A DNA stretch of 64,000 nucleotides from an uncultured Clostridia bacterium. Its GTDB lineage: Bacteria; Bacillota; Clostridia; UBA1381. How positions within the stretch are numbered: the stretch's first letter is position 1; each line of letters starts with the position of its first letter. This document shows positions 57,042-64,000 of the stretch, one piece after another. The position numbers and the translations under genes were made by a program. Location of the stretch: the NCBI GenBank assembly GCA_947631235.1, contig CANRKO010000013.1:1-64000 (forward strand), read 5' to 3'. The notes below the pieces were generated by a model that worked only from the letters and a program-made list of their open reading frames with translations, ran no database searches and was not told the DNA's origin.

Positions 57042-58316
57042 TTATACCTCCGCGTAGTGGCGCAGCGGCTCGTAATGCCCCACGCCCAACGACGGCGCGG
57101 CTATCGTCTCCTTGTACGCGATTGAACCCTGCGTGAACGTCACGTCAAACCCGAACCTGTCGCGTATCACGCGCGTCAGCACTTCAAGCTGCACCTCGCC
57201 CATGACGTTTACGTGTATTTCGCGCAGCTGCTCGTTCCATATGATTTTAAGCTGCGGATCCTCCTCGGTTAAACGACTTAATTCCGTCACGGCGGTATGC
57301 TCGTCAACGCCGTCGGGCAGCTCCATTTTGTACGTCAAAACGCTTTCGAGTACAGCCCTTTTCGTGTCGGGTCTGTTGCCTATGCCCTCGCCGGGGTACG
57401 TTTCGGTAAGCCCCGTCACGGCGCAGACCGTACCCGCCTCCGCCGCGTCAACCGCCGTATACTTTTCTCCCGAGTAAACACGTATCTGATTTACCTTTTC
57501 GCGCCACTCGTTTTTACCGCTGCCCGTAAGCTCGTCCTTTACTTTGAGCGTGCCGCCCGTTATCTTCATATGCGTCAGCCGCGTGCCGTTTTCCTCCGTT
57601 ATCTTGTACACCTGCGCGCCAAAAATATCGTCGTATATCACGCGCCGCGCATAAAACGAAAAGCCGTCCATAAACTCCTTTACGCCCGTCATTTTGAGCG
57701 CCGAGCCGAAATAGCACGGGAACACCGCTCGCCTTGCTATCGCGTTGCGCACGTCGCCCGCTTTAAGAGAGCCGCTTTCGAGGTACAAGTTCATCAGCGT
57801 TTCATCGCACATGGAAAGCTCGTCCATCGTTTCGTCCGTGTCTATGCCGTTTGTGAAATCTACGCATCCGTCGCCGAAACGGTATTTAAGTTCGCTCATA
57901 ACCGCGTCCTTGTCGGACGGCAAGTCCATTTTGTTCACGAAAATAAAGACCGGCACGTCGTAACGCTCCAAAAGCCGCCACAGCGTTTCGGTGTGGTTCT
58001 GAACGCCGTCGGTGCCGCTTATCACAAGCACGGCGTAATCGAGCACGCTCAAAACACGCTCAGTCTCCGTCGAAAAATCGACGTGTCCGGGCGTGTCGAG
58101 GAGCGTAAACTCCACATCTCCGTAACGCAGTACCGCCTGTTTTGAAAATATTGTAATGCCGCGCTCGCGCTCTATTTCGTTCGTGTCGAGGAACGCGTCG
58201 CCGTGATCCACGCGCCCGAGACTTCGAAGTGCGCCGGACGTATACAGCATAGCCTCCGTCAGCGTCGTTTTGCCCGAATCGACGTGCGCGAGTATTCCTA
58301 TTACAAGCTTGTTCAT
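57042..58316 (-). CDS. TetM/TetW-like translation-factor GTPase, N-terminal half
   Basis: Start at MNKLVIGILAHVDSGKTTLT. G motifs: AHVDSGKTT (P loop), RGITI (switch I), DTPGHVDF (switch II), and NKMDLPSD. It matches ribosomal protection-type GTPases (EF-G like). It ends GHYEPLRHYAEV, then TAA in frame. In related proteins a His or Gln codon lies at this position. An upstream ATG (MRIKRTEER) is possible but lacks a better ribosome site. Its function is translation-related; drug resistance is not implied. Confidence 0.85.
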   Translation of the reverse strand: MNKLVIGILAHVDSGKTTLTEAMLYTSGALRSLGRVDHGDAFLDTNEIERERGITIFSKQAVLRYGDVEFTLLDTPGHVDFSTETERVLSVLDYAVLVISGTDGVQNHTETLWRLLERYDVPVFIFVNKMDLPSDKDAVMSELKYRFGDGCVDFTNGIDTDETMDELSMCDETLMNLYLESGSLKAGDVRNAIARRAVFPCYFGSALKMTGVKEFMDGFSFYARRVIYDDIFGAQVYKITEENGTRLTHMKITGGTLKVKDELTGSGKNEWREKVNQIRVYSGEKYTAVDAAEAGTVCAVTGLTETYPGEGIGNRPDTKRAVLESVLTYKMELPDGVDEHTAVTELSRLTEEDPQLKIIWNEQLREIHVNVMGEVQLEVLTRVIRDRFGFDVTFTQGSIAYKETIAAPSLGVGHYEPLRHYAEV

Positions 58317-58358
58317 AATCCGTTCTTCCGTTCGTTTAATTCGCATTTCGCAGCCGCG

Positions 58359-58859
58359 CTAAAACTCTACGCCCTCTCTCGCGGCTGTACCCTTGTCGTA
58401 AGGGTGCTTTATCTTCATTATTTCCGATACGTAGTCGGCTTTTTCGATATACTCCTTCGGCGCATTGCGTCCCGTCATTACAAGCTCGCCGCCATATGTG
58501 TCAGCTATTTCCGCTGTCGCCTTACCGTCGGCAAGACCGAGCGCGAGCGCGGCGAATATCTCGTCAAGCACAATCATATCGTATTCCGACATATGCTCCG
58601 ATATATAACGGAGATTATCATTGTGACATTTTGTGATTGCAATTTTGTCTGCGTCCGTCATAGAGTTAAAAAATCCGTAATCTTTGTCGCAGCGCAGCAC
58701 CGTCACGTTTAACCTTTCAAGCGAGACTGTTTCACCCGTCGGCGAACCCTTTAAAAACTGCGCAAAAAGCACTTTCCTGCAGTGACCCGCCATACGCGCA
58801 GCCATTCCCGCGGCGGCGGTCGTCTTGCCCTTACCGTCTCCGGTGTAAATATGTATCAT
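58359..58859 (-). CDS. cobO: cob(I)alamin adenosyltransferase
   Basis: A 166-residue protein. Walker A GDGKGKTTAA at residues 7-16, Walker B region MIVLDEIFAAL, and TGRNAPKEYIEKADYVSEI match the CobA/CobO/BtuR family, which adds the adenosyl group to corrinoids. It overlaps the next gene's region closely (14 bases apart from cobS), so they form an operon. Confidence 0.93.
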   Translation of the reverse strand: MIHIYTGDGKGKTTAAAGMAARMAGHCRKVLFAQFLKGSPTGETVSLERLNVTVLRCDKDYGFFNSMTDADKIAITKCHNDNLRYISEHMSEYDMIVLDEIFAALALGLADGKATAEIADTYGGELVMTGRNAPKEYIEKADYVSEIMKIKHPYDKGTAAREGVEF

Positions 58860-58872
58860 AACCGTTCCTCCG

Positions 58873-59679
58873 TCATAACAGCAGCAGCACAGGCGACGGT
58901 ATTACCGGCAGAAACGGCACAAGCTTGCCGCCAATTACGACCGCGATAACGGTCAAAAGCTCGCTCATCTGTATATAGTAACCGCACGTATCGTTCGTTA
59001 TTCCGCCCATTTTTTTGGCGACGAAAAATTTGTAGTAAAGTATAAGCCCCGCCTGACACAGCATTACGAGAAAGCCTATATACGCGCTCAAAATCACCAT
59101 TACCGCGGCGCAGACCGCAGTTGTGAAAACGGACACGAACACGGCCACGGCTTTGTTGGAATTTGTCGTTACCTCGTAAAGTATACCGCTGTTTTTCGCG
59201 CCGCGCATAAGCGACATTTCGAGCGCGCACAGCGACCGCGACAGCACGAAACCGAGCGCGATCATTCCCGCCTCGCCGTATATGGAAACCTCGTTCAAAA
59301 AGCCCAAATAAAGAATGTAGTAAACTATCGCCGTCACTATACTGAACGCTCCGACGTGCGGGTCTTTAAGCATTTCAAGCATTTTCTGTTTTGTGCCGTG
59401 GGAGGACAGCGCGTCGTTTGTTTCAAGGTAGCCGCAGGCGTGTATACCGCCCGTCATAAGCACCGGCAGCACAGCCGCGCCCGCCGAAAAGCACGCGTGG
59501 TCTATCCCGATGTGCAAACACACGTGAAACCACAGCATAAAAACCGCGCCGACAGCCGCCCCGACAAGCGGCAGAAAGCACAGCATATAACGCATATTTT
59601 TCTTGTTCGGGTACACCCGAATCATGGGTATTCTCGAATATGTCGAGAACGCGAGACAAAGCGATTTCAGTACGTGCAT
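58873..59679 (-). CDS. cobS: adenosylcobinamide-GDP ribazoletransferase
   Basis: A 268-residue membrane protein with about six hydrophobic helices (LCFLPLVGAAVGAVFMLWFH; IMALGFVL-like segments). The CobS signature appears as MTGGIHACGYLETNDALSSH with LKDPHVGAFSIVTAIVYYIL. It differs from the usual 'TGglHlDGLaDt.DG' in having Ala-Cys-Gly-Tyr, but the layout and position next to cobO support CobS, which joins adenosylcobinamide-GDP and ribazole. Confidence 0.85.
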   Translation of the reverse strand: MHVLKSLCLAFSTYSRIPMIRVYPNKKNMRYMLCFLPLVGAAVGAVFMLWFHVCLHIGIDHACFSAGAAVLPVLMTGGIHACGYLETNDALSSHGTKQKMLEMLKDPHVGAFSIVTAIVYYILYLGFLNEVSIYGEAGMIALGFVLSRSLCALEMSLMRGAKNSGILYEVTTNSNKAVAVFVSVFTTAVCAAVMVILSAYIGFLVMLCQAGLILYYKFFVAKKMGGITNDTCGYYIQMSELLTVIAVVIGGKLVPFLPVIPSPVLLLL

Positions 59680-59815
59680 TGTTTTACCTCCGAATTATCT
59701 TACATATACGCCGCACTTTTTATCATAATTCGGCGTAAATCGTTTTTTCGCTTGCAATTATATACTTATTATAGTATAATTTATTGGTAAAATCAACTAA
59801 ATCGGGAGAAAATAA
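59680..59815. other. intergenic region between divergent genes
   Basis: This 136-base AT-rich gap holds the start region of cobS on one side and AGGAGAA-type ribosome site of the ABC-F gene on the other. A possible TATAAT-like box (tatagtataatttattgg) lies at about 59,770. No gene was seen. Confidence 0.4.
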
Positions 59816-61435
59816 ATGATAAACGTAACAAATCTGAGCCTGAACTTCAGCGGGCAGAACCTTTTTTCGGACGTAAACCTCAAATTCACGCCTGGCAACT
59901 GCTACGGCGTAATCGGCGCGAACGGCGCGGGTAAATCGACCTTCCTTAAAATCCTGTCGGGCGAACTTGACTCAACGACCGGCGAGGTGACTATCGACCC
60001 CAACTGCCGTATGTCGGTTCTCAAACAAGACCATTTCGCGTTCGACGAGTATACGGTTCTCGACACGATTATAATGGGCGACAAAAAGCTGTACGATATA
60101 ATGAAGGAGAAGGACGCTCTGTATATGAAGGAGGATTTCTCCGATGAGGACGGTTTAAGAGCCGCCGACCTTGAGGCTGAATTTGCCGAAATGGACGGCT
60201 GGGAGGCGGAGTCGAACGCGTCAAAGCTTTTGCAGGGTCTCGGTCTTGACGAGAGCACGCTTTACAAAACAATGTCGGAGCTTGACGGTAACGAAAAGGT
60301 CAAGGCGCTGCTCGCGCAGGCGCTTTTCGGTAACCCCGATATACTCCTCATGGACGAGCCGACGAACGGTCTCGATTTACAGGCGATAGAGTGGCTCGAA
60401 AACTTCCTGCTCGACTACGAGGGTACGGTCATCGTCGTGTCGCACGACAGATATTTCCTAAACGTCGTCTGCACGCACATAGTCGATATAGATTACTCCA
60501 AGGTCAAGATGTACGTCGGAAACTACGAGTTCTGGTACGAGTCGAGCCAGATGGTTCAGGCTCTCGTAAAGCAGCAGAACAAGAAGGCGGAGGAAAAAAT
60601 AAAGGAGCTGCAAAGCTTTATACAGCGTTTCTCGGCGAACAAGTCGAAGTCAAAACAGGCGACAAGCCGCAAAAAGATGCTCGACAAGCTGACGGTTGAG
60701 GAAATGCCCGCGTCGTCGCGGCGCTACCCGTTCGTCGGTTTTGATATGGATAGAGAGGCGGGACGCGATTTGCTCACGGTGAGCGACGTGTCAAAGACGA
60801 TAAACGGCGAAACACTTTTGAATAACGTTTCGTTCACGATGAACCACGACGACAAAATAGCGGTAATCGGTGAAAACGAGCTTGCCGTAACGGCTCTTCT
60901 GCAAATACTCGCGGGCGAGGAAGAACCCGACGCGGGAACGGTCAAGTGGGGCGTAAGCACGTCGCAAAGCTATTTCCCGAAGGACAACTCAAAATATTTC
61001 GACGGCTGCACGCTTAACCTCGTAGACTGGCTGCGCCAGTACAGCGCGGAGGGCTTTGAAACGCAGAACGAAAGCTATATACGCGGATTTCTCGGCAGAA
61101 TGTTATTTTCCGGCGACGACGTGTTCAAGCCCGTAAACGTACTGTCGGGCGGCGAAAAGGTGAGATGTATGCTGTCGCGCATGATGCTTTACGGCTCGAA
61201 CGTGCTTATCCTCGACCAGCCGACGAACCATCTCGATCTGGAGTCGATAACGGCTGTGAACAACGGTCTGAAGGCGTTCAAGGGCAACGTCATATTCGCG
61301 TCGCACGACCACGAGTTTGTGAACACCGTAGCGAACAGAATAATCGACATAAAATCGGACGGAACTATCGTTGACAGAATGTGTACGTTTGACGAGTATA
61401 TTGAAATGATGAGGGAGAAACAAAATGAAGTTTGA
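59816..61435 (+). CDS. ABC-F family ATPase (ribosome-associated)
   Basis: A 539-residue protein with two ABC cassettes. Walker A GANGAGKSTFLK at about 35-46, signature-like ELDGNEKVKALLAQALF, Walker B ILLMDEPTNGLD; the second cassette has LSGGEKVRCMLSRMML and VLILDQPTNHLDL. The linker is charged and helical (KQQNKKAEEKIKELQSFIQR). The second Walker A (GENELAVTALLQ) has lost the usual GKS/T, an oddity. It is likely a translation factor of the EttA/Uup type. Its end overlaps the next gene by 11 bases. Confidence 0.9.
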   Translation: MINVTNLSLNFSGQNLFSDVNLKFTPGNCYGVIGANGAGKSTFLKILSGELDSTTGEVTIDPNCRMSVLKQDHFAFDEYTVLDTIIMGDKKLYDIMKEKDALYMKEDFSDEDGLRAADLEAEFAEMDGWEAESNASKLLQGLGLDESTLYKTMSELDGNEKVKALLAQALFGNPDILLMDEPTNGLDLQAIEWLENFLLDYEGTVIVVSHDRYFLNVVCTHIVDIDYSKVKMYVGNYEFWYESSQMVQALVKQQNKKAEEKIKELQSFIQRFSANKSKSKQATSRKKMLDKLTVEEMPASSRRYPFVGFDMDREAGRDLLTVSDVSKTINGETLLNNVSFTMNHDDKIAVIGENELAVTALLQILAGEEEPDAGTVKWGVSTSQSYFPKDNSKYFDGCTLNLVDWLRQYSAEGFETQNESYIRGFLGRMLFSGDDVFKPVNVLSGGEKVRCMLSRMMLYGSNVLILDQPTNHLDLESITAVNNGLKAFKGNVIFASHDHEFVNTVANRIIDIKSDGTIVDRMCTFDEYIEMMREKQNEV

Positions 61436-62093
61436 GAATACCGAGGTTTACGGTTTTGCGCGGGCGATGCGCGGTATGAGGAACCCGCTCGAATCGTGGA
61501 AAAAGAACGACACCGTTGAAGAAAACGGACGCGTCGTGATAGGCGAAAACGACTTGGGTCTCGCGCAGCGGCTCATACGGTCGGGCAGCGAACACCGTAA
61601 ATTCATGCGCCAGATTTTCGTGTCGGTCGATATAACAGGTCCGCTGTACTGGTGGAAGGAGTTTGACACGTACAAGGTCGGCACGGTCGCGAACAGCACG
61701 TCCACTATGCACAAGCTCTCGTCCACACCAATAACGCGTGAGTGCTTTGAAATTGACGATTACGCGCCCGACCTCGATTACGGCGGCGTAAGGCTCGGCG
61801 ATGTTATAGACAAGCATATCGAATTTTTGGAAAGTATGCGCGTAAAGTACCTTGAAACGAAGGATAAATCGTACTGGAAGGAGCTTATACGCTGGCTGCC
61901 GTCGTCGTGGCAGCAGACGCGGACGGTAACGATGTCGTACGAAAACCTGCTCGCGATGTGTTCAAAGGGACAGCGGCGTTTCCATAAGCTGACGGAGTGG
62001 TCAAAAGCGTTTATAGACTGGGCGCGGTCGCTCCCCTACGCGCAGGAGCTTATATTCATAGACGAGGTAGAACAGAATGATAGCAATAGTTGA
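61425..62093 (+). CDS. ThyX-like protein, homologous to the phage gene at 19,705
   Basis: A 222-residue protein. MKFENTEVYGFARAMRGMRN and YWWKEFDTYKVGTVANS, then TSTMHKL, match the phage protein at 19,705-20,436, and WLPSSWQQTRTVTMSYENLL and WARSLPYAQELI follow in the same order. The phage protein's Cys-rich insert is absent. The gene is coupled to ABC-F upstream and hisH downstream (17-base overlap). Function unknown; a thymidylate synthase-like fold is a guess. Confidence 0.65.
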   Translation: MKFENTEVYGFARAMRGMRNPLESWKKNDTVEENGRVVIGENDLGLAQRLIRSGSEHRKFMRQIFVSVDITGPLYWWKEFDTYKVGTVANSTSTMHKLSSTPITRECFEIDDYAPDLDYGGVRLGDVIDKHIEFLESMRVKYLETKDKSYWKELIRWLPSSWQQTRTVTMSYENLLAMCSKGQRRFHKLTEWSKAFIDWARSLPYAQELIFIDEVEQNDSNS

Positions 62094-62679
62094 CTACGGC
62101 GCGGGTAATCTGCACAGCGTCAAAAACGCGCTCGATTTTATAGGCGCGAAAAGCGTTGTCACAAGCGGCGCGGACGTTATCGCGGACGCGGACAAGGTAA
62201 TACTGCCGGGCGTGGGCGCGTTCGGCGACGCTATGGCAAGGCTTAACGAAAGCTCGCTCACGGAGCCGGTAAAACGCGCAATAGCGGACGGTAAGCCGTT
62301 TCTCGGTATTTGTCTCGGACTGCATATGCTTTTCGAGGAAAGCGAGGAAAGTGTCGGAGCGAACGGACTCGGCGTTTTCAAGGGCAAAATCGTCAAAATC
62401 CCCGACACGGGTCTTAAAATCCCGCACATGGGCTGGAACAGCATAGACATTGTAAAGGACAGCCGCATACTTAAAGGTATCGGCACTGAGCCGTACGTTT
62501 ACTTTGTACACTCGTATTACATCAAGCCCGAGGATAGGGAAATTGTGAGCGCGTACACGAAGTACGGCGCGCGTCTCGCGATTGCGGTCGAGAAGGATAA
62601 TGTGTTCGCGACGCAGTTCCACCCCGAAAAAAGCGGCGACATCGGCATGACGATTTTGAAGAATTTTGTGAGCCTGTAA
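62077..62679 (+). CDS. hisH: imidazole glycerol phosphate synthase, glutaminase subunit
   Basis: A 200-residue class I glutamine amidotransferase. The catalytic Cys lies in [12 protein letters not shown], and His and Glu in [10 protein letters not shown]. It supplies ammonia to HisF in histidine synthesis. The gene starts within the end of the ThyX-like gene and is followed ten bases later by hisF. Confidence 0.97.
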   Translation: MIAIVDYGAGNLHSVKNALDFIGAKSVVTSGADVIADADKVILPGVGAFGDAMARLNESSLTEPVKRAIADGKPFLGICLGLHMLFEESEESVGANGLGVFKGKIVKIPDTGLKIPHMGWNSIDIVKDSRILKGIGTEPYVYFVHSYYIKPEDREIVSAYTKYGARLAIAVEKDNVFATQFHPEKSGDIGMTILKNFVSL

Positions 62680-62688
62680 GGAGTAAAT

Positions 62689-63447
62689 ATGTACGCTAAA
62701 AGAATAATCCCCTGTCTCGACGTTAAGAACGGCAGGGTCGTAAAGGGAGTAAATTTCGTAAATCTGACGGACGCGGGCGACCCTGTGGAGTGCGCGAAGG
62801 TGTACAACAAAGCCGGCGCGGACGAGCTTGTGTTCCTCGACATAACGGCGTCGTCCGACGCGAGAGACACGGTTGAGGATATGGTTCGCGCGGTGGCGCG
62901 GGAGGTGTTTATCCCGTTCACGGTCGGCGGCGGTATACGAACGGTCGAGGATTTCCGCAAAATACTCAACGCCGGAGCGGACAAGGTATCGGTAAACAGT
63001 TCCGCGCTCAAACGTCCCGAGTTTATCAGCGAGGCGGCTGAACGTTTCGGCAGTCAGTGCGTCGTGTGCGCGATCGACGCGAAAAGAAACGGCAAAGGCG
63101 GCTGGGACGCGTACCTCAACGGCGGACGCGTCAACACCGGCATAGACGCTCTTTGGTGGGCGAAACGCGCTGAGGAACTCGGCGCGGGCGAGATACTTCT
63201 GACAAGCATGGACTGCGACGGCACGAAGGCGGGTTACGACGTGGAGCTTACGCGAGCCGTGAGCGAAAACGCGAAAATCCCCGTCATAGCGTCGGGCGGC
63301 GCGGGAACGTCGGAGCATTTTCTCAACGTGCTGCGCGAGGGCAAGGCGGACGCGGTGCTTGCGGCAAGTTTGTTCCATTTCCGCGAGATTGAAATATCGG
63401 ATTTGAAAAAATATTTAAAGGATAACGGGGAGAGTGTGAGATTATGA
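62689..63447 (+). CDS. hisF: imidazole glycerol phosphate synthase, cyclase subunit
   Basis: A 252-residue TIM barrel. [50 protein letters not shown] and [15 protein letters not shown] contain the phosphate-binding loops and catalytic Asp 11 and Asp 129-type residues. It closes the imidazole ring with HisH. AAGGAG precedes the ATG. Confidence 0.98.
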   Translation: MYAKRIIPCLDVKNGRVVKGVNFVNLTDAGDPVECAKVYNKAGADELVFLDITASSDARDTVEDMVRAVAREVFIPFTVGGGIRTVEDFRKILNAGADKVSVNSSALKRPEFISEAAERFGSQCVVCAIDAKRNGKGGWDAYLNGGRVNTGIDALWWAKRAEELGAGEILLTSMDCDGTKAGYDVELTRAVSENAKIPVIASGGAGTSEHFLNVLREGKADAVLAASLFHFREIEISDLKKYLKDNGESVRL

Positions 63448-63878
63448 GTAAGAAAAACAGAAGAAAGACGCTGCCGGCGCGCAAGGAAACGCTGCCTCGC
63501 GCCGAGTTCAACACGTACGATTCAAAGGCGTACATTCTGGCGACGCTGATTATATTCCATATCGTTCCGCTTGTGTTTGTGGGGCTGACGTTCGCAATGA
63601 AACAGAATCTTATGAGCCTGTACACGCAATTCGCGATTTACTTCAACAGCTCTCTGCTCGCGGTTATAGCGTTCCTATACGGCATAAAGAAGGGCTTTAA
63701 TTTAAAGCTGCCGTTCTTTATCAGTGTGATAGCAATTCTTTCAATCGTGTTTTACGTCGAGTATATGCCGAGCCAGGCGCTGCATATGCTGTTCGCGTTC
63801 GGGCTTGTGTACGTGCTGTTTTCGTTTATCGGCATACTCATAGGCGCGTATATAAAGCGTGTGTTTAAGATGGATTAA
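63444..63878 (+). CDS. small polytopic membrane protein
   Basis: A 144-residue protein with a basic N-terminus ([20 protein letters not shown]) and about four membrane helices ([78 protein letters not shown]). It overlaps the hisF end by four bases. Function unknown. Confidence 0.75.
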   Translation: MSKKNRRKTLPARKETLPRAEFNTYDSKAYILATLIIFHIVPLVFVGLTFAMKQNLMSLYTQFAIYFNSSLLAVIAFLYGIKKGFNLKLPFFISVIAILSIVFYVEYMPSQALHMLFAFGLVYVLFSFIGILIGAYIKRVFKMD

Positions 63879-63891
63879 GGGGGCGCGTGTA

Positions 63892-64000
63892 ATGGAAAAG
63901 GCGTTATACAAAGCGGTTACGGAAATGAACCCGCAGATTTACAAGGATTTTTACAAATTTTATTTTAAAAAACACTACCGCACCTTCAACATTATATCAA
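63892..64000 (+). CDS. unknown protein, N-terminus only
   Basis: An ATG preceded by AAGGGGGCGCG opens MEKALYKAVTEMNPQIYKDF and continues in frame to the right edge (YKFYFKKHYRTFNIIS). The residues are basic and aromatic, like the cytoplasmic N-terminus of a membrane protein. It is in line with the previous gene. The rest lies outside. Confidence 0.6.
   Translation, partial: MEKALYKAVTEMNPQIYKDFYKFYFKKHYRTFNIIS

Noticed and set aside
55755-58316. Drug-resistance gene call for the TetM-like GTPase
   Set aside because: The NYN-fused clostridial family is related to ribosomal protection proteins but is not known to me to give tetracycline resistance, and the gene is split here.
62056-63378. 440-codon minus-strand ORF over hisH and hisF
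   Set aside because: Antisense of two well-conserved genes; no motif.

Overview
The window joins two kinds of DNA. About 1-41,080 is the inner part of an integrated tailed phage (siphovirus-type late genes, AT-rich, nearly all genes on the minus strand). About 41,080-64,000 is the chromosome of a low-GC Gram-positive anaerobe, most likely a gut member of Bacillota class Clostridia. Clostridial signs are strong AGGAGG ribosome sites, infC-rpmI-rplT behind an L20-type leader with an AUU start, corrinoid genes, a GH115 glucuronidase with a fructuronate reductase, and Cys-rich and DUF11 proteins like those of spore formers. The species cannot be named from the sequence.

Prophage layout, in transcription order (right to left). 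The right end is marked by the 3' half of a tRNA-Leu(UAA) at 41,023-41,079, a classic attachment site. From 40.8 to 30.7 kb lies an early region of small proteins, many with one membrane segment, often separated by intrinsic terminators. It includes three paralogous two-membrane-segment proteins (DUF6353-like) and two further proteins sharing their C-terminal module, and a 25-bp element repeated four times. From 30.7 to 23.7 kb is replication: a single polypeptide joining an SF3 helicase, a primase-polymerase and a family B DNA polymerase, a probable ssDNA-binding protein, a methyltransferase-like protein and an SF2 helicase. From 23.6 to 19.4 kb is an accessory block with a DUF4160/DUF2442 cassette under its own promoter and a ThyX-like protein that has a host homologue in this same window. 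A repeat-rich 470-bp gap (18.9-19.4 kb) could be an origin. Then come two nucleases, a 911-residue RNA-polymerase-like protein with the ADFDGD metal loop, a packaging region with HNH nuclease and small terminase, proteins carrying a shared N-terminal GILGMKWG-type tag, large terminase, portal, protease-capsid fusion, connectors, major tail protein, tail chaperones and the start of the tape measure gene, which runs off the left edge. Integrase, lysis and main repressor genes are not in the window.

The head-tail block has two nearly identical gene junctions, capsid to a 56-aa ORF and tail tube to a 129-aa ORF, that look like programmed -1 frameshift sites for C-terminal extensions. A lone plus-strand gene with a near-consensus promoter (11.4-12.65 kb) sits inside the late operon and is a candidate accessory (moron) gene.

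Host layout: phosphoglucomutase; a VbhA-Fic toxin-antitoxin pair; fructuronate reductase and GH115 alpha-glucuronidase (xylan side-chain use); ApbE; a Cys-rich protein; a HAD phosphatase; a PutP-type symporter; AlkD-like DNA repair; infC-rpmI-rplT; a flavodoxin-like reductase; a DUF11 protein; a TetM-like GTPase/NYN gene cut by an in-frame TAA; cobO and cobS; and an ABC-F, ThyX-like, hisH, hisF and membrane protein operon that continues past the right edge.
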